DNA from: an uncultured Desulfovibrio sp.
GTDB lineage: Bacteria; Desulfobacterota; Desulfovibrionia; Desulfovibrionales; Desulfovibrionaceae
Reading direction: 5' to 3'
NCBI GenBank assembly: GCA_900553145.1
Contig: USCL01000102.1
Coordinates: forward strand, 1 to 11,688
Length of the DNA: 11,688 bases
Of this stretch, positions 1 through 5,800 are shown piece after piece. A model generated the notes under the pieces. The model was given only the letters and a program-made list of their open reading frames with translations, did not search any database and was not told the origin of the DNA. How positions within the stretch are numbered: position 1 is the stretch's first letter; each line of letters starts with the position of its first letter. The translations under genes and the position numbers were made by a program.

Positions 1-1
1 C

Positions 2-568
2 GACCCCGCCGTCTGCCGCGAAGCCGACCGGAAGGGCATCTCATGGCATGTCATGGAAGCGGCCCGGCGTTCCCCCATCCGCAAGCTGGTGGTGGATTGG
101 AAGCTGGCGTTGCCGCTGCACCCGGAATTCCGCACGTTGCCGATGGTATGGTATGTGCCGCCGGCCAGCCCGCTGGTTTCGGGAGGCGTGGAAGACGCCA
201 AGGGGCTTGACCGCATGCGCATCCCCGTCCGCTACCTCGCCAACCTGTTGGCGGCGGGCGACGAGGAGCCGGTGCGCTCGGCGCTTTCCCGCCTGCTCGC
301 CATGCGCCGCCACATGCGGGACGGCCAGTTCCAGTCTACGGCTTCCGCACCGTTCCCGTCCCTGCGCGCGCATCCCGATACGTCGGGAGTACTGGCCGAT
401 GCGGGCCTGACCCCGGAACAGGCCGCCGAGATGTATCATCTCCTCGCCATTGCCCGTTATGAGGATCGTTTCGTGGTCCCCACCTCGGGGCGCGAAAACC
501 ACGACGACGTCTGGGCCATGAAGGGTTCTGAGGGCCTGGGACAACACGAAATGGAGGAAAGGCCATGA
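2..568 (+). CDS. narH: Respiratory nitrate reductase beta subunit NarH, C-terminal part (5' end outside window)
   Basis: The frame is open from base 2, so this is the last 188 residues of a longer protein. NarH is the iron-sulfur electron-transfer subunit of the membrane-bound nitrate reductase: it passes electrons from the NarI hemes to the molybdenum subunit NarG on the cytoplasmic face. The visible part carries segments typical of the NarH C-terminal domain, including LPLHPEFRTLPMVWYVPP, MRIPVRYLANLLAAGD and LLAMRRHMR. The cysteine clusters that bind the Fe-S centres lie N-terminal to this and are not in the window, so their integrity cannot be judged. The stop overlaps the narJ start (ATGA at 565-568), showing operon organisation. 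An internal ATG at 53 is not the real start, because conserved NarH-like sequence continues upstream of it. Identification is from recalled family sequence and I regard it as secure. Confidence 0.93.
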   Translation, partial: DPAVCREADRKGISWHVMEAARRSPIRKLVVDWKLALPLHPEFRTLPMVWYVPPASPLVSGGVEDAKGLDRMRIPVRYLANLLAAGDEEPVRSALSRLLAMRRHMRDGQFQSTASAPFPSLRAHPDTSGVLADAGLTPEQAAEMYHLLAIARYEDRFVVPTSGRENHDDVWAMKGSEGLGQHEMEERP

Positions 569-1122
569 ACGAGTCCGATCGCCAGCTTCTGCTCGCCGTT
601 TCTGGGCTGCTGCATTATCCCGATGACGATTTTTTCGTTCAGGCGCGCTCGTTTGAGGAACTGTGCGACTTGCTGTCCGTGGTCCGCGCATGCCCGCTGC
701 GGGAGTTCATCCGGTCGGCCCGTTCCAAAGGGCTTTCCAAACTGCGTGAGGAGCATGTCGCCATTTTCGATATGGACGGCAAGTGCAGCCTGTCCCTTGC
801 ATGGCACCGCTATGGGGACGACCCCCGGCTCGGGCGCGCTCTGGCGGGGCTGAACGAGCTGTACCGCGACGCGGGGTTCGAGCCCATACAAGGCTTGCTG
901 CCCGACTACCTGCCGTTGGTGCTCGAATTCTTTTCCGCCGCCCCGGACTGGGCGCGGCTGGTGCTGCTCGACGGTTTCGGCAAGGAACTTATCGGCATTT
1001 ATGCCGCGCTTGAAGCCCGGCATCCCGGCAGTTGCTATGTGTCCCTGTTCCGGCCGGTGGTCGCCGTTCTCGGCCTCGTCCCCGATCAGCGCCTCCCCGC
1101 GAAGCGTTTGGAGGAAGCGTAG
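565..1122 (+). CDS. narJ: Nitrate reductase assembly chaperone NarJ
   Basis: A 185-residue protein of the NarJ/TorD chaperone family. These proteins bind apo-NarG in the cytoplasm and allow molybdenum cofactor insertion before the enzyme docks on NarI. The family signatures are clear: HVAIFDMDGKCSLSL around residues 64-78, followed by the H81/G84 region, then LPDYLPLVLEFF at about 112-123. A GGAGG at 553-557 sits 7 nt before the ATG, and the start overlaps the narH stop by ATGA, so translation is probably coupled. The protein ends near residue 185. E. coli NarJ, as I recall it, is about 50 residues longer with an extra C-terminal tail, but shorter NarJ proteins are common, so I do not call it truncated. 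No continuation of the tail was seen in other frames of the downstream spacer. Confidence 0.93.
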   Translation: MNESDRQLLLAVSGLLHYPDDDFFVQARSFEELCDLLSVVRACPLREFIRSARSKGLSKLREEHVAIFDMDGKCSLSLAWHRYGDDPRLGRALAGLNELYRDAGFEPIQGLLPDYLPLVLEFFSAAPDWARLVLLDGFGKELIGIYAALEARHPGSCYVSLFRPVVAVLGLVPDQRLPAKRLEEA

Positions 1123-1358
1123 GAACGGGATTTGGGGAAGGGGCCCCCTTTCCCTCCCTGAGCTTTTTCGGATGACGGCAGAGGCCGTTGGATACACATG
1201 GACTGAAAAAACACCTTGATGCCCTCGGGGCGGCCGCTTTCCGCTTCGTCCGGAAGGAAACAGCCGTTCGGGTGCCGGGGGAATGATCCCCACGGCAGAT
1301 CCGGCGCGGCCCGGCCTGCCGGGAAAGGCATTCCCGGGATATGTTCTAAGGAGGCCAT
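1123..1358 (+). other. Long structured spacer between narJ and narI
   Basis: This 236-nt gap is unusual for a nar operon, where these genes normally abut. No frame in it looks like protein. It contains a G/C-rich imperfect palindrome near 1135-1149. It also contains a hairpin with arms TGCCG+GGGG (1273-1281) and CCCC+CGGCA (1288-1297, with one bulged A) around the loop AATGAT. A second, perfect 7-bp hairpin has arms CCGGGAA (1319-1325) and TTCCCGG (1331-1337) around AGGCA. The second stem ends about 10 nt before the narI Shine-Dalgarno (AAGGAGG, 1348-1354). Neither hairpin is followed by a T-run, so they are not obvious terminators. RNA processing, stability or translation control is possible. 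Confidence 0.5.
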
Positions 1359-2021
1359 ATGCACTTTTTCTTTGCGTACTATCCGTACATCTGCATAACG
1401 CTGCTGCTTGCGGGGCTGGCGCTCCGGTACGTGACGGCGCCGGGCGACTGGAACGCGCGCTCCAGCGAGATTTTCGAGAAGGCGTGGCTGCGCAGGGGCT
1501 CGATCGTTTTCCACTATGCCATCATCCTGTCTTTCTTCGGCCATATCGCGGGCCTGCTCACGCCGGAAAGCGTGATGCGCGCCCTGCGGATTTCGATGGA
1601 GGCGCATACCGTGCTTGCCGTGGGGGTGGGCATGATTCTGGCTCCGCTGGTCGTGGCCGGGCTCGGCATCCTGTTGTGGCGGAGGATCACCAATGAGCAC
1701 GTGTGGGCTGCGACCATCCCCATGGACGTGGTGGTCGTGCTGCTCATCCTGATCAACGGCTGCACCGGGTTTTATCAGGCGTATGTGGCGCACTTCCCGG
1801 TGTTTACGACCATCGGCCCGTGGCTGAGGAGCCTTGTCGCCTTCCGGCCCGACGTGGTTCTGATGGAGCCGGTGCCGTTGTTCATGCAGATTCACGTGGT
1901 AAGCGCGTTCACCCTGTTCGCGCTGGTGCCGTTCAGCAGATTGGTGCACATCTTCAGCGTGCCGGTCACATACGCGCTGCGCCCGTTCCAAATCTATCGG
2001 AGGCGGTATGCCGGACTTTAA
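1359..2021 (+). CDS. narI: Nitrate reductase gamma subunit NarI (diheme cytochrome b)
   Basis: A 220-residue membrane protein that anchors NarGH and oxidises quinol, sending electrons through two b hemes to NarH. It has about five hydrophobic segments, at roughly residues 5-24, 48-67, 84-106, 119-140 and 179-198. The histidines fit the known ligands exactly in spacing: H52 and H62 (10 apart, like E. coli H56/H66) and H179 and H197 (18 apart, like H187/H205). By analogy H62/H179 would hold the distal heme and H52/H197 the proximal one. The start is set by a strong AAGGAGG (1348-1354) only 4 nt before the ATG. The 3' end overlaps the following transporter gene by 14 nt. The identification is firm. 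Confidence 0.93.
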   Translation: MHFFFAYYPYICITLLLAGLALRYVTAPGDWNARSSEIFEKAWLRRGSIVFHYAIILSFFGHIAGLLTPESVMRALRISMEAHTVLAVGVGMILAPLVVAGLGILLWRRITNEHVWAATIPMDVVVVLLILINGCTGFYQAYVAHFPVFTTIGPWLRSLVAFRPDVVLMEPVPLFMQIHVVSAFTLFALVPFSRLVHIFSVPVTYALRPFQIYRRRYAGL

Positions 2022-3078
2022 GAATACCGTGGGGGGCCGCTTTCTGGCCATGCTGGAAGCGCAGGCTCCCGCCAACTTCGCTATGGTCATGTCCACGGGC
2101 ATCGTGTCCGTGGCCCTGCACCTGCTGGGCTATCCCATCGGCGCGCGCCTGCTGTTTTGGCTCAACGCGGCGCTGTGCGTGGGGTTGGCGATCCTGTACG
2201 TCATCCGGCTGGTTGTGTTCCCGAAACGCTTTCTCCAAGATTTCAGGAGCCATGGCGCGGGGCCGGGCTTCCTGACGGTGGTGGCGGGCATATGCATTCT
2301 GGGGAACCAGTTCGTACTGCTCGGCAATGACCCGGCTATGGGCGAGACGCTGTTTTGGATCGGGAGCGGCCTGTGGATCGTGATCTTGTGGGGCGTGTTC
2401 TACTTCGTGTTTTCCGACGAGCCCAAGCCGCCGCTGGAAAAAGGCATCAACGGCGCGTGGCTGGTCGCCACCGTGAGCACGCAGGCCATCGTGATCCTCG
2501 GCTGTATCCTCATCGATCATATGCCGTGGGATAAAGAGATAGCTTTTTTCGCTTTCGTAGCATTGTTTTTGCTCGGATTCATGCTCTATTTGCTCGTCAT
2601 CACGATGATTTTCTACAGGTTCGCATTCAAGGATCTGGAGCCCGCGCAGCTCAGCCCGACGTACTGGATCAACGCCGGGGCCGTAGCGATCACGACGCTG
2701 GCGGGCGCGGAACTGTTGTCGCATCCGGGCGCATCACCGCTGCTGCTGGAGTTTTTCCCGTTCATCAAAGGGTTGACGCTTATGGCGTGGGCTACGGCGA
2801 CCTTCTGGATTCCGATGCTGTTCTTGCTCGGGTTCTGGAGGCACAGCGTGAAGCAGTACCCCGCAGCGTATACCCCGGAATACTGGGGCATGGTGTTCCC
2901 GCTCGGGATGTACACCGCATGCACGGCCATGCTGGCGAAGTCCCTGAATCTGGGGTTCCTGCTACCCCTGCCTGAAGTGTTCGTCTACGTGGCGCTGGCG
3001 GCTTGGACGGTGGTTTTCTGCGGCATGGTCATTACGAGGCTGGTAATGCTCCTGAGAGGGGATTGCCCGATGGAGTAA
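2008..3078 (+). CDS. TDT/SLAC1 (TehA/Mae1) family anion transporter, last gene of the nar operon
   Basis: A 356-residue polytopic membrane protein with about ten hydrophobic segments and little soluble sequence. It resembles the tellurite-resistance/dicarboxylate transporter (TDT) superfamily, which includes TehA, the yeast malate permease Mae1, the sulfite exporter Ssu1 and the plant anion channel SLAC1. Characteristic stretches are PANFAMVMSTGIVS at 21-34, GAWLVATVSTQA at 149-160, PTYWINAGAVAITTLAGAELL at 217-237 and TPEYWGMVFPLGMYT at 289-303. The start overlaps narI by 14 nt and has GGAGG (1999-2003) inside narI, so it is translationally tied to nitrate reductase. Nar operons more often use NarK-type MFS carriers. 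From context I infer nitrate uptake, nitrite export or a related anion, but substrates in this family vary widely and sulfite, tellurite or dicarboxylate cannot be excluded. Confidence 0.82.
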   Translation: MPDFKNTVGGRFLAMLEAQAPANFAMVMSTGIVSVALHLLGYPIGARLLFWLNAALCVGLAILYVIRLVVFPKRFLQDFRSHGAGPGFLTVVAGICILGNQFVLLGNDPAMGETLFWIGSGLWIVILWGVFYFVFSDEPKPPLEKGINGAWLVATVSTQAIVILGCILIDHMPWDKEIAFFAFVALFLLGFMLYLLVITMIFYRFAFKDLEPAQLSPTYWINAGAVAITTLAGAELLSHPGASPLLLEFFPFIKGLTLMAWATATFWIPMLFLLGFWRHSVKQYPAAYTPEYWGMVFPLGMYTACTAMLAKSLNLGFLLPLPEVFVYVALAAWTVVFCGMVITRLVMLLRGDCPME

Positions 3079-3084
3079 CCCAAT

Positions 3085-3120
3085 GGGGAGGCCGCCGAAC
3101 TAGGCGGCGGTCCTCCCTTT
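3085..3120 (+). terminator. First hairpin after the nar operon
   Basis: Seven bases after the transporter stop, GGGAGGCCGCC (3086-3096) pairs with GGCGG (3106-3110) and CCTCCC (3112-3117), with a single bulged T. A short TTTT tract follows. The stem is very stable, but the T-run is short and interrupted by CC, so alone it would be a weak terminator. It may instead protect the 3' end of the mRNA. Confidence 0.6.
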
Positions 3121-3125
3121 TCCAT

Positions 3126-3160
3126 AAAAAAGGGTGGCCTTTCGAGGCCGCCCTTTTTTT
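3126..3160 (+). terminator. Intrinsic terminator of the nar operon
   Basis: The stem AAAAGGG-T-GGCCT, loop TTCG and stem AGGCC-G-CCCTTTT is followed by an uninterrupted T-run ending at 3160. The A-run before the stem makes it potentially bidirectional. Together with the hairpin at 3085-3120 it forms a tandem termination region for narGHJI-transporter. Confidence 0.88.
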
Positions 3161-3359
3161 GTGGGGAACGGAGAAAAACGGATGTTTGTGATGTTTTTCT
3201 TGTGCGGGAGGGATGCCTGCGGAAAGGAATATTGTTCTGATACGAAAAGAATTTTTGTATTTAATCATATGATATATAATGAGTATTTTAATTTCAAAAC
3301 ATATTTCTGAGTGTTGTGGATGCCCTGCGCAAATGCTGCTCGATAGGGGAATATACGAG

Positions 3360-3379
3360 AGAAGAAAAATTTTTCTTCT
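3360..3379. repeat. Perfect 20-bp palindrome in AT-rich spacer
   Basis: AGAAGAAAAA (3360-3369) is followed directly by its reverse complement TTTTTCTTCT (3370-3379). A shorter flanking pair, ATAC (3353-3356) and GTAT (3381-3384), extends the symmetry. There is no loop, so a protein-binding site or cruciform is more natural than an RNA hairpin. Confidence 0.75.
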
Positions 3380-3512
3380 AGTATTTAAGATAGATATTGA
3401 AGAAGAATGGTTCATTCCGTATTTTTAAGAGAACATCTCATATATCACTAGACAAGTAATACGGCTATCTGATACATCCAAGTAAAGTATTTCATATTAG
3501 ATTACACATTGA

Positions 3513-3539
3513 TACTGGAAATACCAACATATTCCAGTA
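3513..3539. promoter_or_regulatory. Inverted repeat TACTGGAA-N11-TTCCAGTA, possible operator
   Basis: Perfect 8-bp arms lie at 3513-3520 and 3532-3539, separated by 11 nt, making a 27-nt dyad upstream of the binding-protein gene. The geometry suits a dimeric regulator. It does not match the FNR (TTGAT-N4-ATCAA) or CRP consensus. No T-run follows, so it is not a terminator. Confidence 0.45.
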
Positions 3540-3677
3540 AATATCTTTTTATGTCTTTTTCTCTTTTTTACCTTTTATTAATATAGTGTTTTTATTGATT
3601 AAAATATAAAAATGATAAAAATTGTCCATGTGAACGTAGTCAGTAGATGTTTCAATAGTATTCTATAAATATCAGAT

Positions 3678-3706
3678 TTGTTTTTGTTTAAAACATATAA
3701 TATATT
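3678..3706 (+). promoter_or_regulatory. Possible sigma-70 promoter for the binding-protein gene
   Basis: TTGTTT (3678-3683), a 17-nt spacer and TATATT (3701-3706) form a plausible -35/-10 pair about 165 nt before the start codon. An overlapping TATAAT at 3696-3701 has no good -35. Because the whole stretch is AT-rich, such matches are expected by chance, so confidence is low. Confidence 0.3.
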
Positions 3707-3871
3707 GAAATAATACATAAATAAAAACTACAGCAGTGACATTTGGATGTCCGCTGTGCCATGCGGCCACGGAGGGGAATCCGGGCCGGGAACACTCACA
3801 AAGGAGGTGCCCCTTTCGAACTGACGGCACGAGTCATGTTCACCAAGAATGTTTGTCATCAGGAGAAACGT

Positions 3872-4951
3872 ATGCGCCTCAGAAAATTTTTCAGTTGCTG
3901 TATCGCTCTGTTGCTTTGTCTTGCCATAAGCGCGCCGGCCTTTTCCGCCAATCCGACCAAAGTCCGCACCGCGTGGATGGATGAATTCGAAGCGTTCCCC
4001 ATCTGGTATGCCAAGGAAAAAGGTTGGGACAAGGACGCCGGACTGGATATTGAAATCCTGTATTTCACGTCAGGCATGGCGATTCTGAACGCGCTCCCCG
4101 CCGGAGAGTGGCAGTACGCCGCCATCGGCGCAGTGCCCGCCATGATGGGGGCTCTCCGCTATAACACGTATGTTATTGCCAACGCCGATGAGGAGTTCCT
4201 CATCAACCGCGTGCTTGTCCGGCCCGACAGCCCCATCGCCAAGGTGAAAGGGTGGAACAAGGATTATCCGGAGGTTCTCGGCAGCCCTGAAACCGTGAAG
4301 GGCAAGACCTTCCTGACCACCACCGTCTCGTCCGCCCACTATGCGCTCAGCGTGTGGCTGCGCGTTTTCGGGCTCACCGAAAAGGACATCGTGATCAAGA
4401 ATATGGATCAGGCGCAGGCGCTCAGTGCCTATGAAAACGGCATCGGGGACGGCGTATGCCTGTGGGCCCCCCATGCGTATGTGGGCGAGGCCAAAGGCTG
4501 GAAGCTTGCCGCCAACCCCAAGCTGTGCGGCCTTGGCAGCCCTTGTGTAATCGTGGCCGATCGCAAGTATGCCGATGCGAATCCCGAAGTGACCGCCCGT
4601 TTCCTCTCCGTGTATATGCGGGCCATGGATATGCTGCAGAACGAGCCGCTGGAATCCCTTGTCCCTGAATACCGCCGCTTTTTCCTTGAGTGGGCGGGCA
4701 AGGATTACCCCGCCGATCTGGCCCTGCTCGATCTTCAGACGCACCCGGTCTTCAATCTGGACGAACAGCTTGCCATGTTCGATGCCTCCAAGGGCCAGAG
4801 CAAGGCCCAGTATTGGCAGAGCGAAATGGCCAGATTTTTTGCCGAAATCGGCAGCATTAACAAAGATGAGCTGAAGAAGGTGGAAGACGGTTCCTATGCG
4901 ACCGACAAGTTCCTGAAGCTGATCAAGAAGCCCATACCTTCCTACAAGTAA
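3872..4951 (+). CDS. ABC-type substrate-binding protein, NitT/TauT (nitrate/sulfonate/taurine) family, orphan
   Basis: A 359-residue exported protein. Residues 1-26 form a signal peptide: basic RLRK, a hydrophobic core to about 20, then APAFSA with cleavage likely after A23 or A26. No lipobox cysteine is seen, so it should be free in the periplasm. The mature part resembles the TauA/SsuA/NMT1-like fold, with an opening strand plus FPIWYAKEKGW at about 42-52, a first-lobe segment GEWQYAAIGAVPAMMGALR at 78-96 and an ETVKGKTFLT strand around 138-147. The start was chosen because AGGAG (3861-3865) lies 6 nt upstream; an in-frame ATG at 3743 would remove the signal-peptide architecture. No permease or ATPase gene adjoins it, and it has its own terminator, so it is an orphan that may feed a distant transporter or act in sensing. 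The ligand (taurine, sulfonate, nitrate or other) cannot be told from sequence. Confidence 0.85.
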   Translation: MRLRKFFSCCIALLLCLAISAPAFSANPTKVRTAWMDEFEAFPIWYAKEKGWDKDAGLDIEILYFTSGMAILNALPAGEWQYAAIGAVPAMMGALRYNTYVIANADEEFLINRVLVRPDSPIAKVKGWNKDYPEVLGSPETVKGKTFLTTTVSSAHYALSVWLRVFGLTEKDIVIKNMDQAQALSAYENGIGDGVCLWAPHAYVGEAKGWKLAANPKLCGLGSPCVIVADRKYADANPEVTARFLSVYMRAMDMLQNEPLESLVPEYRRFFLEWAGKDYPADLALLDLQTHPVFNLDEQLAMFDASKGQSKAQYWQSEMARFFAEIGSINKDELKKVEDGSYATDKFLKLIKKPIPSYK

Positions 4952-4971
4952 ACGGATATCCCTCTGCCCTG

Positions 4972-4999
4972 AAGGGAAGGCTTCGGCCTTCCCTTTTTT
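4972..4999 (+). terminator. Intrinsic terminator of the binding-protein gene
   Basis: A perfect 10-bp stem, AAGGGAAGGC (4972-4981) with GCCTTCCCTT (4986-4995), encloses a TTCG tetraloop. A T-run to 4999 follows. It begins about 20 nt after the stop codon, so the gene is probably transcribed alone. Confidence 0.93.
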
Positions 5000-5525
5000 G
5001 TTGTTTCAGGCTGAAAAATATCCTTTACACGGGAAGGAGATAGTTCATCAATGAATCGTTCCCGGTGGATGGCGGCAAGACCTCCCTTGGGCGGAAAAAT
5101 CAAGGGGGAAAGCACACACGGTCAAGCGGTTACATATGGGTATGTTGATCTGTCCGTGCTGTGCCGGACGGCGCGGCCTGTCCTTGCCGATTTGGGAATC
5201 CGGCCTCAAGCCAGCCACGCCCGGACAGGAATGCCATGGGGAGGTTGCACGGGTGTCTCGCCGCCCCCAATTTTTATTCGGCACCGTGGCCTGTGCCGCT
5301 GGCAACGGGTTCGCCGTGCGCATTCCCGGATTGCGGAGAGGCGAAGGTTTTCGGAAAAGGGCGGCCATCCGTCCCCGTTATTCCCGGTCAGCGTGGCGTC
5401 AAATGCTGGGATGCGCCGGGCTAGTCAATACGAGGGTATTTGTTTATATTTAAAAGCATATAATCTCTATTGCCCATGATACCGGTGAGGTTTGTTCCCT
5501 TTTTTGTACTGATGGCATGGCAGCA

Positions 5526-5555
5526 TTCAACTGGATGCGGGCCTGTACAGTTGAA
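5526..5555 (+). repeat. Inverted repeat TTCAACTG-N14-CAGTTGAA
   Basis: Perfect 8-bp arms at 5526-5533 and 5548-5555 flank a 14-nt loop. It lies about 60 nt downstream of a consensus TATAAT (5459-5464) and just before TTGACA (5568-5573). It could therefore be an RNA hairpin in a leader or an operator beside a second promoter. There is no adjacent T-run. Confidence 0.45.
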
Positions 5556-5567
5556 AATCATTCCTGA

Positions 5568-5596
5568 TTGACAAGCGGCGGGCCGTGGGCTAGGAG
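5568..5596 (+). promoter_or_regulatory. Possible promoter for the membrane protein / B3-B4 pair
   Basis: A consensus -35 hexamer TTGACA (5568-5573) is followed 17 nt later by TAGGAG (5591-5596), a poor -10 with 3 of 6 matches. It is the best-spaced candidate close to the gene starting at 5801. The alternative TATAAT at 5459-5464 has a good -10 but only a weak -35. Confidence 0.25.
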
Positions 5597-5800
5597 CGGG
5601 GCAAGATCTCTCGGTTCCTGTGTGCAGGGTTTGCAGAGTAAAATCCCGTCGACGGGCAGCCTTGCCGCCCGCATACACGGCATAGGGAGTGGGGGAGGCA
5701 GGCTCCGCTTATGAGGGGGCGGGGCCAAGAGGGCCGTTTGACGGGCGTTCCGCCCGGAATGCGGCGGTGGAGCGCCGTGCAACGAGGGAGGTCCGTACGG

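Larger units (their letters stand above)
3161..3871. other. Gene-free region: AT-rich spacer, then GC-rich leader of the binding-protein gene
   Basis: No convincing coding sequence is present on either strand. From about 3220 to 3740 the composition is abruptly AT-rich compared with the GC-rich genes around it. Long A and T tracts and many -10-like hexamers are seen, and short ORFs here reflect only that composition. It contains a perfect 20-bp palindrome (3360-3379) and a dyad with TACTGGAA/TTCCAGTA arms (3513-3539). From about 3745 the sequence returns to GC-rich and forms a leader to the ATG at 3872. This leader has small potential stems (CCGC 3751-3754 with GCGG 3763-3766; AAAGG 3800-3804 with CCTTT 3812-3816). 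I could not match it to a known riboswitch. Confidence 0.6.
5000..5800. other. Gene-free region of about 800 bases before the membrane-protein gene
   Basis: Open frames exist (for example 5051-5479 on +, which has GGAAGGAGA upstream). Their products are rich in R, P, G and S, several frames are open at once, and none resembles a known family, so I do not call a gene. The region is GC-rich up to about 5420, AT-rich from about 5430 to 5515, then GC-rich again. It contains a consensus TATAAT at 5459-5464, a TTGACA at 5568-5573 and an inverted repeat at 5526-5555. It may hold a long 5' leader, a small RNA or decayed sequence. Confidence 0.5.

Noticed and set aside
1130..1160. G/C palindrome plus T-run after narJ as a terminator
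   Set aside because: The palindrome is imperfect and loopless, and the TTTTT at about 1154 lies too far from it for an intrinsic terminator.
457..2102. Long minus-strand open frames opposite narJ/narI (457-1293 and 1086-2102)
   Set aside because: They are rich in H, R, Q and P, mirror hydrophobic genes on the other strand, and have no family resemblance. They are shadows of narJ, narI and the transporter.
3032..3415. Minus-strand frame of 127 codons across the terminators and AT-rich spacer
   Set aside because: It runs through two strong terminator hairpins and its composition follows the local base bias. No ribosome-binding site was seen.
3590..3615. TTGAT-N4-ATATA as an FNR site in the AT-rich spacer
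   Set aside because: Only the left half matches the FNR consensus, and partial matches are expected by chance in such AT-rich sequence.
3741..3871. Known riboswitch (cobalamin, TPP, molybdenum cofactor, guanidine) in the binding-protein leader
   Set aside because: I could not align the conserved core of any of these classes to the leader.
5051..5479. Plus-strand frame of 142 codons with an upstream GGAAGGAGA
   Set aside because: The product is arginine/proline-rich with no recognisable motif, and two other frames are open over the same bases. The ribosome-binding-like motif is too far from the ATG (about 13 nt).
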